Positions 37,301-48,604 of a stretch of DNA of 64,000 nt are shown in pieces. The stretch is from assembly GCF_958979055.1 (NCBI RefSeq), contig NC_084897.1:21563628-21627627 (forward strand), in the 5' to 3' direction. Both the position numbers and the translations under genes were made by a program. This stretch comes from Alnus glutinosa. Lineage: Eukaryota; Streptophyta; Magnoliopsida; Fagales; Betulaceae. Position 1 is the first letter of the stretch. Each line of letters opens with the position of its first letter. The notes below the pieces were generated by a model. That model ran no database searches. It was given only the letters and a program-made list of their open reading frames with translations, and had not been told where the DNA came from.

Positions 37301-38300
37301 TGAATGCTATGCTCATCTATGTTATGGCAGCTGAAGGCATCTTTGCAGGATTCATTAATGGGTGGTATTATGATGACCCCCATAATACACTGGTATATAT
37401 TCATCGTATTGTGTTTTTACTTTTTACCTCAACCTGTCTTGTCACCACCCCTTAGTATGTTCAGATAATGGGCTCTAAGATGATATTAGATCCCTTCTCA
37501 GACTACCACTGGAAGGAGAAGAATATAGGTGGTTCCACCTATTGTTTGTATAAAGACTTTACATAATTTTTCCTAGGCTGGACTAAGAGTGCGGATTTGC
37601 AGCATGTTTCTTGACTTCATGGAGGTTTTACTGTGTTTAAGAATGTCTTTTCCTAGTTTTTTTCCAAAACTGCATTAGATTTTCCTGTCAGATAGGCACA
37701 AACTTGTCAAGGTTAGAAACCTGTTATAGCAATTTCCAAAACTTGTCAAAACTCTGTTGGAGATAGGCTTTATCATTTCCAATTTTTGCAGCTGTCTATT
37801 TGTTTATTTCTCCTCTTCTAATCCAAGCTGCCATGTACTTATAGATCTTCTCCCCCCATAACCATTCCCTTTTCATGTTGCTGGATTCAACCTAATATGT
37901 ATCATTGGTCCTGCTTATTGCATATAGCTAAGCTACCTTGATTATCCGATGAACGTGCATTGTCTAGGAGAACGGAGGTCTTCCCGTGCCTTGGCAACGC
38001 TAGCCTCCTGTCCAGTCATCTGAACAATCAGCCTAGACATTTTTTCCTAAACCTCAACTAAACTTTGATCATTGTCTTGCTCCTCCTTGTTTTTTTTTTT
38101 TTCAAAAATATTCTTTTCTAATTTTTATTGATGTTGTTGATCTTTCCTGACAGATATATTGGATTCAAAAACACATTTTCATTGGAGTTTGGCATTCCCG
38201 GAGAGCAGGCATTCTACTCTATGTCATCTTTGCAGAGATACTGTTTTGGGGTGTTGTTGCAGGCATTTTGCATGGACTGGGCATATACTGGAAACTTTGA
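31307..38300 (+). CDS. Heparan-alpha-glucosaminide N-acetyltransferase-like (HGSNAT/DUF5009) membrane protein
   Basis: Thirteen exons: 31307-31441, 32401-32538, 32619-32700, 34758-34834, 34910-35025, 35118-35226, 35653-35769, 35882-35973, 36667-36733, 36815-36896, 36976-37067, 37249-37392, 38154-38300, giving 465 aa with every phase closing. Human HGSNAT acetylates heparan sulfate in lysosomes using cytosolic acetyl-CoA. The plant protein keeps the block around the human active-site His (RVASLDIFRGLTVALMILVD, then GHAPWNGCNLADFVMPFFLF; His about residue 62). Many hydrophobic segments follow (for example RIALAYLVVSLVEI, LIVYLAVLYGTYV, LVFSAFYIL, LLYVIFAEILFWGVVAGIL), consistent with about ten membrane spans. 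Luminal-type Cys residues include VVCGMRGKLDPPCNAVGHID. Plants lack heparan sulfate, so the acceptor is unknown. Intron 3 (2 kb) contains an LTR element and a LINE piece. Confidence 0.93.
32992..34456 (+). mobile_element. Decayed LTR-type element (TRIM-like) in HGSNAT-like intron 3
   Basis: Two related long terminal repeats lie in direct orientation: a partial left one (about 32992-33300) starting TGTTACAGACCC, and a complete right one (33974-34456) starting TGTTACGGACCC and ending GTAACA. Both carry a promoter-like CCTATATAAGGCACC block, and a purine-rich tract (AAAGGAGGAAGGAT) directly precedes the right repeat. Between them is an antisense LINE fragment and no gag or pol. The element is old and broken: the left LTR is incomplete and the repeats are clearly diverged. 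The same LTR family is present at 47214-48215. Confidence 0.72.
33395..33945 (-). mobile_element. Antisense L1-type LINE fragment nested in the LTR element
   Basis: On the minus strand it encodes KVSFWHNLWCEDKTLKEAFP, SSQWNVSCARVAHD, then DEDKFWWVSSRRLFDVRSF and DRCCMCKRNEEFIYHLLLHC. This is the same end-of-RT and zf-RVT-like region seen in CLPR3 intron 4 ([37 protein letters not shown]). A stop after AHD separates the two readable parts. The RT core and the 3' tail are absent, so this is an internal fragment. Confidence 0.8.
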
Positions 38301-38934
38301 AGTCTAATGTCCACTATACTAAACTTAGATTTCTTATTCTTGCCTTGATTTCCACTGACTGAAACTGTTGTGGCAGTTAGTTGGTGGCTTAATAATAGTC
38401 AGCCCCTGTACCCTGTATATATTCTCAGGAGTGACAAGCAAGCTAGATCAATGGTCAATAATTGGGAACTTTATGTTATTTTCTTTTTAGTTTAGTTGTT
38501 GGCCCAAACTTTTGGAAATTGTCGTCACTAAATCACAAAAAGAATATTTTTATTCCAATTAGTTAGATGCAAAGTGGGATTGTTTCTTTAATGTTGAGTT
38601 TTGAGAGAGTAATAAGAAAACAATGATAACCAATATATAGAATACACCAAATTTCTCAACCCCTTTAACGTTATCGAATACGATTATTGAAATGGAAATA
38701 AACCATTTCACGGTCCAAGTTTTATTTTGTTGTATTTAATGATATGCATGAAGTCGCATTATTTGAAAATTTTAAATAATATGACAATATATTCATCATT
38801 ATATATGTGAAATTTAATCTGAACTATAAAATTATTCTGATTTATTTCTCTTAAAATAGTTTCCATATCACATTTCGTGTTGTAGCCTTTGTATTAGTTT
38901 GAACTATTCACAAATCTGGATCTTTATCTTTACG
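38301..38934. other. Intergenic DNA between HGSNAT-like and RPT5 copy 1
   Basis: 3' UTR of the HGSNAT-like gene and AT-rich sequence. No gene recognised. The duplicated RPT5 segment begins at about 38935. Confidence 0.5.
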
Positions 38935-39370
38935 TAGTCCAATGGGTTACCTTTCACTTCATAGCTGAATTCGTGCCTACAATGATTATTCTCCTAAATA
39001 TTATTCAAATTGCTTTCACATTTTAACTCACCCTAATAAATTTTGTGCTTTGTCTCTTTTATTTGGATCGGAATTCTCTCTATTTTAAGTAAAGTAGAGA
39101 TGATTTATTTCATGATTCATATTAGATTTCACAATGATGAATATGTTACCATGCCATTTAAAATTTTAAATAATGTGATACCATCTAATTTTTTTAAAAA
39201 TAAATATCACTATTTACACTATTAAATGCAATAAAACAAAATTTATACCATAAAATAGATCATCTCAATTTTACGGTTTTCACCTGTTCAGTTCCACTTG
39301 TAATGCCATATTAATGAGAGAGAGAGAGAGATTGGGGGCAAAAACGGTAATTGATGTTCTTCCGTTTAAC

Positions 39371-39378
39371 TGGGCCCA
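39371..39378 (+). promoter_or_regulatory. Site II motif (TGGGCCCA) in RPT5 copy 1 promoter
   Basis: The palindrome TGGGCCCA followed by AAACCC lies about 220 bp upstream of the start codon and is conserved at the same place in copy 2. It is typical of TCP-controlled housekeeping promoters. Confidence 0.5.
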
Positions 39379-39594
39379 AAACCCAAATGCGACACAGCCC
39401 ACAAGGCCCGCTCCTATCCAGACGGCTCGGACCCAAAAGAAATGAAGAAAATAAAGAATAGAAAAAGAAAAAGAAGAAGAAAACAAGCTTTCTTTCTTTC
39501 TTCAAGTAGTAGAGCAAAAGCGGGAAATCGCTTATTTGGTCTCTCTCTCTCTCTCTGTGTGCAAATTTGTGTTCCTCCGTCAATTAAAATTCCG

Positions 39595-39717
39595 ATGGCA
39601 ACACCTATGGTAGAAGATTCGACCTTGGAGGACGACCAGCTCGCTTCGATGACCATCGAAGAAATTGTCCTAGAATCTCATCGTCTCGACAATGCCATCA
39701 AGAGCCTCGTCCTCAAG

Positions 39718-39772
<55 letters not shown>

Positions 39773-42700
39773 TACATAAATATATGTTTGAAAGAGAGAG
39801 TTAGGGTATTGTAAGGGTTTGTGTGGATTTTTTCCCGTTATTTTTTTCTGTGCATTAAGATGGTTTATTTTAGATGGCCCTTTTTTTGAGAATAAGCTCC
39901 ATTAATTTTTATATGTATTTTAATGTAATGTGTTTTTCCTCAATATATGTTTTTGAATGACTTTCGATTTATTTGGTTTTACTTTGGTAATGTGTTTGAG
40001 TGTGTGTTCATTGCTATTTCTATCTTTATATAACTGTTTTTGGAAAAGAAGTTACACTTTTTCTTTATACTTTTATTGGTCCTTTCTGTTAGTCTATGAA
40101 TTTGTGTGGATTCTCAGGTTTGTAATTTGAGTAATGCTATATACTATAGCCTCATCCCACCTGTTATGGGCCTAAATGGGAAGCATTACTTGAACGTGTC
40201 ATTGCTTACATGTTAGCTTTTGCTTTTTAAGTAGGGTTAAATTGGGTATTGCCTCACGTGGTTTGACTCGTTTATTTTTTGCCCCTTATGTTTCAATTCG
40301 TATCACAGATAGTATCTGGATTATGGCTAAAAACGGAGATGGTATCTCCGTCCAAAAATTAACGATAGTCCACGTGTCTCCTTTCAGGTATTGACAATTT
40401 GACATATGTCATATACATTAAAATTAAAAAACTTAAAAATTAAATTAAATTAAAAGCTTTAAAAAAATGAAAAAAAAAACAAAAAAAAAAACAAAAAAAA
40501 AAAAAACAAACAAACAAAGCAAAAGGAGGGGTGGCTCAGGTCAGTGGGGGTGGTTCGGCCACCCCCAAGGGCCAAAGAGTTAAAAAAAAATAAAAATTAA
40601 GGGGGTTTGGCCATTGGAGGTGGCCGAACCACCCCCAAGGGCCATGGGTGTGGTTTAGTCACCCCTAAGAGCCAAAGTGCCAAAAAAAATAAAATAAAGG
40701 GATTTGGCCAGTGAGGGTGGCCAAACCACCCCGTGGCCCAACAGGTTGGTTCGGCCACCCCCAAGAGTCAAAAAAATAAAATAAAAAATAAAAAATAAAA
40801 AATAAGGGGCTTTGGCCTTTGAGGGTGGCCAAACCAGCCATGAACCACCCCATCCTCTCTTTTTTTTCTTCTTCTTTTTTTTTTTTTTTTTTTTTTTAAG
40901 TTTTTAATATTTTCAATTTTTTATTATTTATTAATTTTTAAAGCTTTTTATTTTCAGTTTTTTTAATGCATAGGCCACGTGCAACACTTGAGAGTAAGCA
41001 CGTGGACTACCGTTAGTTTTTTGACGGAGGTATCGTCTCTGTCTTTAGCCATAGTTCAAGTACCATCTATGATACGAATTGAAATACAGGAAACAAAAAA
41101 TTAAAGAGTCAAACCAACCAGGGGAGAAAAAGAGTTTAACCCCTTTAAGTATTTGTTGGTTTACCAATTTCTAGGACCATCATATGTAATGTTATTACAG
41201 GTAGTGGGACGTGTGTATGTAGTGGAGCAGTTGTGGGGTAGCAGTGAGGCCACCACAATAACGGTTATTTAGTAGGACAGTTACCTTTTATGTCAGTTGT
41301 AATGTGTTAGTGGGTCATTAGAATCGGTTGTCAGCGTAAATACAATATTATTCTAAATACGCAATGGAAAAATGAAAATGTATCTTTTGACCTATGCCTA
41401 TCGAATGCCATATTGATGAAATATACCGGCTTCATATTTATAGAATAGGTCAGGGACCCTCTATTAGAATTCACCATAATTATTCCTTCCATTAAGAAAT
41501 TAAAATGAATTAATACAAAATCAAATCGATTGCAAATTAATGCTGATTCCATTAAGTAATTTATTGTGGAATAAATTATCATACCGTACATCGTATATAC
41601 ACATTGGCATATAGGGCATACCATCTCGAAGATTTTCTTACATTGGTGGCAGTAATTTGGGATATTTAGATCTGATCAGTTCCATAATGAAAGATTATCA
41701 AAGTATTTGCATCTAAAACCGTGAGCTTATAATCGTGTGCTAGAGAAGGGATTGGCCCTTGAAGTGCTGAAGTTGTTCTTTCTTTTCAATTTACAGTTAC
41801 CAAATATTTAGGCTCATATCACCACCCCATCCCCATATTAGATCAGCCAATGTTTAACAATAAAAAAGAGATAAGTTTCAAGGGCGGGCAGTTCCACAAA
41901 AGTCCATTGGATTGGAAATAGGATACAGTGTATTATATATTATTTCTCTTTTATTTTTTTTCGTACTTTTGTTGTTGATTGGAAGCTATATTTTTTCTTT
42001 CTTTCTTTAGTTCTACGAATTTGTAATGAGAACCAGTTGTGTGGATTTCTTGCGTAAAGGAGTTGCACCAAACTATTTTGAAGTTTGATTCGTACAATAA
42101 GAGGATAGAAGAGAATCAAGAGAAGATTATGCTTAATAAGCAGGTGCCCTACTTGGTCGGCAACATTGTTGAGGTAAATTATCAGGCTCTCTCACTCTTA
42201 ATTTTCTGCTAAGCGATTTTTTTCTTATCTCCGTTTATATTTTGATTGTAAATAATTTGTTTGATTCCTTATGAAAACCCTAATATTTGGTGCCATAAAT
42301 ATGTAGTTTAGGTTTATATGTAACCATGAATGACAGTATGGGATATCTGATTGACCCCTCAGTACTGGGAATATAGCGTTTTTTTTTTTTTTTTTTTTTT
42401 TTTCATTTCTTATAAATGTTTATTCTCATTGGGTGTTCTTTTGCTATAAAAAGAAAGACTATGGTGGAGAAGAAGGGCGATTCTAAACTTGAATGCGAGG
42501 CAAAATAAATTAAACGAGAAGAAGTGTAGAATCTCGTTCAAGTCATGAGAAGGCCATACCAATTCAAGGAAATCCATGTGAGAAAATTGATATGTACAAA
42601 TGAAAGAATTTATTTAGATCTTGAATCCATCTAGAATGTATTAAAATTATTTCCATGTTTGTTTACTTCCAAAAAATGTTCCAAAAACCATGTCATGAGG

Positions 42701-45700
42701 CGTGGAGAAGTTCTGAGCCAGTAACAACCACCAACTTCCTGTTACTAAACACTACAAATGTTTATTAATCTCATTCTGAATTTTGCTGTTACATGGGTTT
42801 GTGTGCACTAACATCTCCTCAAATCAATGTTAGAAATAAAGATGTGGAACTAAAGAAATTAATGAAAGAAAAATAAAAACTGTATGGAAAAATCACTGAA
42901 CTCTTGGACAATAAGGCGAATATTAATCTGTCTCGTAGACAAATATTACCTCCCACTTATACAATAAGTTTTGCAAAAGAGAATACAACAATTCTGTCAT
43001 CACCCGAATGTAATGTGCAGATTGCAAATTCTGAACACTATGATTAAGAAATTTTGTAATAGCAGATAACAAGAAGAGAAGGAAAAAATATGATAAAAAA
43101 TATGTAGGAAAAAGATATTTTATAAATTACAGAAGCAGTTTATTACAGTTTCTACCTGTTGGAAAAACAGTTTTTGACAATTGAAAAAGCAGTTAGAAAA
43201 TGTAGTAGTTTCTGATGGTTGGAAAAATAGTTAAATATTCAAAAATACGACTGTTAGAATAGCAGTTGTACACATTAGAAAAATACATATAAATAATAAG
43301 CTTGTGTGCAACAATGCGCACTTGTGAAGTGCTAAGTACGTCTAAAGCGTCAAATTGAATAAGCGACACGCGTGCATGCGACGACCAAGTGCTTCGCACT
43401 TGGTGACACAACCAATCTAGTATAAGAGCAAGATAAATGCTTATATAGCACACAAAAAACTCATATCTTTACAATGTGGGATAAAGAGTAATTAAAAAAA
43501 TAAAGGGAAAATTGAAATAATTTAAATTGGAGGAAACTTAAACTTTCATGAAATAATTTTCAACAATCAGAACTCTTTTATGATAATCTAGAAGGGATAG
43601 TGCGATGAGTATTGTGAGTTTATGCTCTAACTATGATATTTGAGTTGATTTGGTTACCCCACGCCTAATTTGTGAGGCTGCCGCTGAACTAGGCTCCATG
43701 TGGGGAACTGGTGTTTGTACTTAAGTTATTATAGTTATTTGCTTGTTGTACTGGACTCTAATTGCAATCTTGTGTGTTTTTAGATTTTGGAAATGAATCC
43801 AGAGGACGAGGCTGAGGAAGATGGTGCGAATATTGATCTTGACTCACAAAGGAAGGGAAAATGTGTTGTGCTGAAAACATCTACTCGCCAGGTGAGCTTG
43901 CATATTACTCTAAATGCTAGTTCTTATATTTTACTAGTGGAGTCACCAGAAGTGGTTTAATCTTATTCGAACTTTTCAATTCTTTTTGTTCTGCTAAATG
44001 TTATTTAAGCAGTTTTCTTGTGTTTTCTTATGTTAAGCTTTCCACTTATGGAACTTAAGTGGAAAGAAGCTTTCCAGTTATGGAACTTATTTTGCTAAGA
44101 ATCTTGAACAACAATAAGCAGTCTATCTAAGTGTTGATAATTGCTCTTTTCTTTTCGGATCAGGAATAATTTGTCATGGGCATCACTGGGAATCCTTTAA
44201 CTTTGATGGCATTTACTTTTCGTGCAATATGTTTGTGGGGGTTGAGTATTTAGCTCCGCTCAAGAGTTGTCTTAACAAGCTTAGGACTCTTGTGTACTAT
44301 TTTAAATCTTGGCGCTCTTATACTTGCTGATACTGGTAGTAATGGTACCTTTTGCACCAATACTGTATGTGTTCACAAAGTTTTATCTTGGATCTTCCTC
44401 TAGTTGACTTGTATGTCCAAATATTGCCAATGTTTCTACTGTTTTTTTTTTCTTCCTTTTATTCAATTGATTAGGTTGTCAGTTCGGTTAAAAAATATGA
44501 TGATGTGTTTGGGACCAAGCAATATGCAATAGTTATGTCTACCTTGGATTTGAAATGTGGTTCTATAATCGGCTAAGTCTGGCTTCTTGATGGATGCAAT
44601 TTGTATTCTTAACCATCAGGGGACCATCATCTTTGTTGTGGTGGTTTACATTATTCAAGATGCACTAGGTGTAATCAACCCCCCGCCCCCCCCCCCCCCC
44701 CCCCCCCCCTCCCAATCCAAAAAATAATTGAATTTGCTGCAGTTTATCTAGTTTATTGTGTTGTTGACTTACTCTACAAGTGTCAGACTGCTTTCTCTTG
44801 ATCTTCTCTTTGGTCTTTTTGAGTTGCCTGGAGCCAAGAGGGGTGAGAAAGAATTTGGTTAAATATGCAAATTAGTTTTTGTTTCCTGTTAAATTTGAAG
44901 AAAAATGTACAATTTTTTGTTGTCTTGGTTTCATGTATCAAAGAAACAATAATCTGTATTCCACTTGACTGCAGACTATCTTTCTTCCTGTTGTTGGACT
45001 TGTCGACCCTGATAAATTAAAGCCTGGTGATTTGGTCGGGGTGAACAAAGATAGTTACTTGATCTTGGATACACTGCCATCCGAGTATGATTCTCAAGTA
45101 AAGGCTATGGAGGTTGATGAAAAACCAACTGAAGATTACAATGACATTGGAGGACTGGAGAAACAGGCAAGTTTCTGATTCTCGGCATGATCCTAGAATA
45201 ACTCCTTTTTGTTTATTGTTATGTTCCATAGATAGATTCCTGGTGATTCAAGTTGATTATTGTTGCAACAGATCCAAGAATTGGTTGAGGCCATTGTTTT
45301 GCCCATGACACACAAAGAGCGATTTCAGAAATTAGGAATTCGTCCACCAAAGGGAGTGCTCTTGTATGGACCTCCTGGAACTGGGAAGACTTTAATGGCT
45401 CGTGCTTGTGCAGCACAAACAAATGCCACTTTTCTTAAGTTGGCAGGCCCAGAACTTGTCCAGGTAGGAGACACGTTGTTGTGCTGTTTATTTCTGCATT
45501 CTTATGGCTGATTACTTATAATTACTTGTTTTGAAAAGGTCTTTGATTTGCTCGTCAGATTTCTATTTTCTTGCACTTGTTGGCTTATCATTTTTCTATG
45601 ATGCATATATGCTGACACCTGATAATTAGATTATATGGAGATCTTATCTTTATCATCTTGTAGTGCATCTGAGGTCCTGTTCTTATCAGAAACTGAAAGC

Positions 45701-47186
45701 ACTTGAGCTGTAATTTTCCCAGATGAAAAATTCAACTATTGTGTGCCATATCAATAGTTAAGCTGCAACAAGTGTGGAATCTTTATCTTCTAAACTGGTC
45801 TCACATGATTTTTCTGCAGATGTTCATTGGAGAAGGAGCAAAACTTGTTCGTGATGCCTTTCAGCTAGCAAAAGAGAAGTCTCCCTGCATCATTTTTATA
45901 GATGAAATTGATGCCATTGGCACAAAACGGTTTGATAGGTATGCTGTACCTAATTTCCGCAATGCAGTAATTTTTGTGTTTTTGGATTTACGTCTGTTTG
46001 ATATTTTTTCAGAACCTGAGTGTTCTTGGGTTTTTTTTGGGTTGGAATAGGTTAGTTTATTAAATAAGAGCTTATCTGATTAAAATGTGTTTGTCTTTAC
46101 TGCAGTGAAGTGAGTGGTGATAGGGAGGTGCAGCGGACAATGTTAGAATTGCTCGATCAGCTCGATGGCTTTAATAGCGATGACCGGATTAAGGTTTCTC
46201 TATGCTTCTTTTTCTTTTTCTTCTTTCCATTTAGTTATTTTTATTTCATGGGTGCCATCTTGAGCACTTTAAAAGTGTTGAATTTGGGTGGAGCGTAGTG
46301 TTTTGGTTCATGAAATTTGTGTTATAAAAATGCTTCGTAAAAAACTTTATTCTCTCGGACTCGGTTACAGGCTAAAATGTATTCAGTTTAGTGCCTCAGA
46401 TAATAATTAACAGGCAGTGGCACTTAATGCAATTGTACTTGTCTATTTCGGACCATCAATTGACAAATTTTAAATGCAACCCTTAGGTGATTGCAGCAAC
46501 AAATCGTGCTGACATCTTGGATCCGGCCCTTATGCGATCTGGTCGATTAGATCGTAAAATTGAGTTTCCACATCCCAGTGAAGAAGCAAGAGCTCATATC
46601 TTGCAGGTGAGTTCTTCAGGAGTGCTTTCTTTGATGATTCTGTGCATTTAGACAATGATATGTGCAGGACTCTAATTAAATCCTTTTCCTTGATTTAGAT
46701 CCACTCGAGGAAGATGAGCATTCATCGAGATGTAAATTTTGAAGAACTGGCTCGGTCTACTGATGATTTCAATGGGGCACAGCTAAAAGCTGTTTCTGTG
46801 GAGGCAGGCATGCTAGCCCTTCGCCGCGATGCAACTGAGGTGTGCACTTCCATAATTTTGCAATCTCTTGCCCATTTGACAAATTTATATTAGTTTCATT
46901 AATCAAGGGAAAGGTTGGTGAGATGACTTGGCCTTTTGAGGTATGAACTTGGCCAATAACTAGAGCAATTGAGGGATTGCTTCAATTGGGGATGTGGGAC
47001 TTCTCTTTGTTCTTTAGCTATCCATTTGTCATCATGGTTCACATTCTTTTGGTTGTTGTATTAGAGGCCATCAAGCTTTTTTTTTAGTGTTGATTTGTAC
47101 AATTTCAGGTGAACCATGAAGACTTCAATGAAGGTATCATTCAGGTTCAGGCAAAAAAGAAAGCAAGCTTGAATTACTATGCATAG
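39595..47186 (+). CDS. RPT5: 26S proteasome regulatory particle AAA-ATPase RPT5, copy 1 (diverged)
   Basis: Ten exons: 39595-39717, 42060-42173, 43784-43891, 44975-45166, 45272-45463, 45820-45938, 46106-46193, 46487-46606, 46699-46839, 47109-47186, giving 424 aa with no stop or frameshift. RPT5 is one of six ATPases in the 19S base that unfold substrates and open the 20S gate. Walker A (GPPGTGKT, about 212-219), Walker B (IIFIDEID, about 268-275), the SRH Arg residues (RSGRLDRK) and the C-terminal HbYX-type tail (NYYA) are intact. The first 80 residues differ strongly from copy 2 ([33 protein letters not shown]), and 11 substitutions occur in exons 3-10. The intron after exon 4 is GC-AG. The native 3' UTR has been replaced by an LTR element. 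It may be functional but is evolving faster than copy 2. Confidence 0.92.
39721..39770. repeat. (CT)25 microsatellite at the RPT5 copy 1 intron 1 donor
   Basis: The tract begins 3 bp after the GT of the donor site. Copy 2 has the same repeat but shorter (about 7 units, then imperfect). Confidence 0.95.
40159..41815. mobile_element. Insertion of about 1.66 kb in RPT5 copy 1 intron 1
   Basis: Copy 2 reads CTCATCCCACCCCATCCCC without a break, whereas copy 1 is interrupted after CTCATCCCACC and resumes at CACCCCATCCCC near 41820. The inserted DNA starts TGTTATGGGCCTAAATGGG, and its right end reversed reads TGATATGAGCCTAAATATTT, so the termini are short inverted repeats. No transposase frame is recognised. 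It contains the nested foldback element 40234-41143. The exact ends are approximate. Confidence 0.6.
40234..41143. mobile_element. Foldback element with long inverted repeats and GC-rich palindromic core
   Basis: Perfect 8-bp target duplication TTTAAGTA (40226-40233 and 41144-41151). The left end GGGTTAAATTGGGTATTGCC and the reversed right end GGGTTAAACTCTTTTTCTCC begin arms of about 250 bp that pair through TTTCAATTCGTATCA and TAGTCCACGTG. The core (40530-40850) has alternating GGTGGCCGAACCACCCCC-type palindromes separated by AT-rich spacers. It is non-coding and nested in the larger insertion. Confidence 0.82.
42828..43565. mobile_element. Solo LTR in RPT5 copy 1 intron 2
   Basis: A 738-bp insertion starting TGTTAGAAATAAAG and ending TTTTCAACA (TG...CA ends), flanked by ATCAA and ATCAG, a 5-bp duplication with one difference. 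Copy 2 has the uninterrupted site (CATCTCAAATCAGAAC). No internal domain is present. It looks like the single LTR left after LTR-LTR recombination of a retrotransposon whose family I cannot name. Confidence 0.75.
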
Positions 47187-47213
47187 ACTGGAAAGTGGGA
47201 GGATTTTGTTCAA

Positions 47214-48215
47214 GTTCATCTTTCATTACCCATATATCACGCTCATCACATGTTCAGTTACGTGAGCACGTAACAATTGGAACTAGGGTTAGCTATTTTT
47301 GAGTTCACCCTGGAGGACAAGGGCTTTTAATGGAAGAAGGATTGTTACGGACCCACGTGGATGTGAGAAGCTACAAACCTAAGGAATGTAAAGATAAGAA
47401 GGAAACAAGGTTGTAAATGCGGATGCGGTTTTTGGTAATAAATGTATTTGTATCTGCATTATGCGGTTATCACTTTTAATTAACCGCATTCGCGTGTGAT
47501 TATAAACCGCTATCTGCATGTTTCTTGGGTTCATTCAAAAAAATACAGACACCCCATGATATGTTCATTCAAAAATTACGTACGTACATACAAGTTACAA
47601 AGGGTGGTTGTGCAACTGTCAATCTAACAATATTACATATTTAACAAACATAAAAAAATATAAATTAGAAATCCAACAAAACATAAAAGAACAATATTAA
47701 AAAAAAAAAAAAAAAAAACATAAATTAAGTCTAAATGTAACACATTCAAAAGTGGATGTTGATGGCAATGATATCGTTTTGGTGAATTTGTTTTTATATA
47801 TATTGTATATAAGGATGTGCAGATGTGATTATTAACTGCATTCGTTTATCTTAAAATCGCTATCCACATTTGTATCTACATATGTAATTATTCATTTTTG
47901 TTAATTGCATCCACATATGCGGTTAGTATTTTTGATAACCGCATTTGCATATGTGGATAGCGGTTAATTGCGGTTAATAGTCGCTCGCTTTTATAGCCCT
48001 AAAAAGAAAAAGTTGTAGGCACATAGGACTATTATCTCATTGTTACATGGAGTCTTAATCGGATTAGGGTTATTTATTATTAAGAGTTTTATTATGATTA
48101 GAGTTATATATTATTAGGAATCTCAAGGGTAAACATGTCTTCTTTTATAATTGTATATTCATTCCGATTCTTATTGAAAGCCTATATACAAGGCACCACA
48201 CTTTCATTTAATATT
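47214..48215 (+). mobile_element. LTR-type element (TRIM-like) directly behind RPT5 copy 1
   Basis: The end of a left LTR (to 47275, ...CACGTAACA) is followed by only about 67 bp of internal DNA, which closes with a purine-rich tract (GGAAGAAGGAT), and then a right LTR starting TGTTACGGACCC at 47343. The right LTR is interrupted by another element (47408-48001) and fades out near 48215 after the CCTATATACAAGGCACC block. The family is the same as in HGSNAT-like intron 3. It is an incomplete, non-coding fossil. It begins only about 28 bp after the RPT5 stop codon. Confidence 0.7.
47408..48001. mobile_element. Non-autonomous hAT-like element nested in the LTR
   Basis: The left end AAGGTTGTAAATGCGGATGC and the reversed right end TAGGGCTATAAAAGCGAGCG form imperfect inverted repeats. 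The interior has many GCGGTTA/TAACCGC units in both orientations, a hallmark of a common plant hAT MITE type. The LTR sequence resumes on the right (AAAGTTGTAGGCACATAGGA). The 8-bp duplication is not clear in the A-rich flank. Confidence 0.65.
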
Positions 48216-48364
48216 TGCGTGAGGAGCAGGCATGCAAACATTCTCAATACTCTCTCCTAATTCAAGGTTTAGATCATGCAAAAAGTGAACAAGAGTGCCA
48301 ATACAATGGCACACAATTTAGTCCAATGTTTACCTTCCACTTCATAGCTGGATTGGTACTTACA
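48216..48364. other. Spacer between the LTR element and RPT5 copy 2
   Basis: Short unassigned sequence. The duplicated RPT5 upstream region starts near 48325. Confidence 0.4.
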
Positions 48365-48604
48365 GGGCTTGTTTGGTAAGGGAGAAAAAATTATCCCTCC
48401 GTCTTTACTTTTCTCAAAAACAATCAACTTTAAAACATTCTAACTTTATATCACATCAATAATTTTTTATTACTATTTAAATAAAAAAATTCACTACAAT
48501 ACAAAACTTTTTTACTTTTCCATACAAATATTTTTTTACTTATATCACATCTATCACTTCTTATTACTACTACCCCGACTCACACTCCCTCATCAAACAA
48601 TGCC
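48365..48604. mobile_element. Tourist-like MITE, copy 2, in the RPT5 copy 2 promoter
   Basis: Starts GGGCTTGTTTGGTAAGGGAG and ends CATCAAACAATGCC. It is flanked by ACA on both sides, a 3-bp target duplication. RPT5 copy 1 shows the empty site (CCTACAATGATT versus CTTACA-element-ACAATGATT). It is related along its length to the element at 2540-2797. Confidence 0.82.

Larger units (their letters stand above)
38935..47186 (+). repeat. RPT5 segmental duplication, copy 1
   Basis: The segment aligns with about 48325-55275 through promoter (AGTCCAATGGGTTACC versus AGTCCAATGTTTACC), leader, all ten exons and most intron sequence. Similarity ends just after the stop codon, where copy 1 runs into an LTR element (47214). 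Confidence 0.88.
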
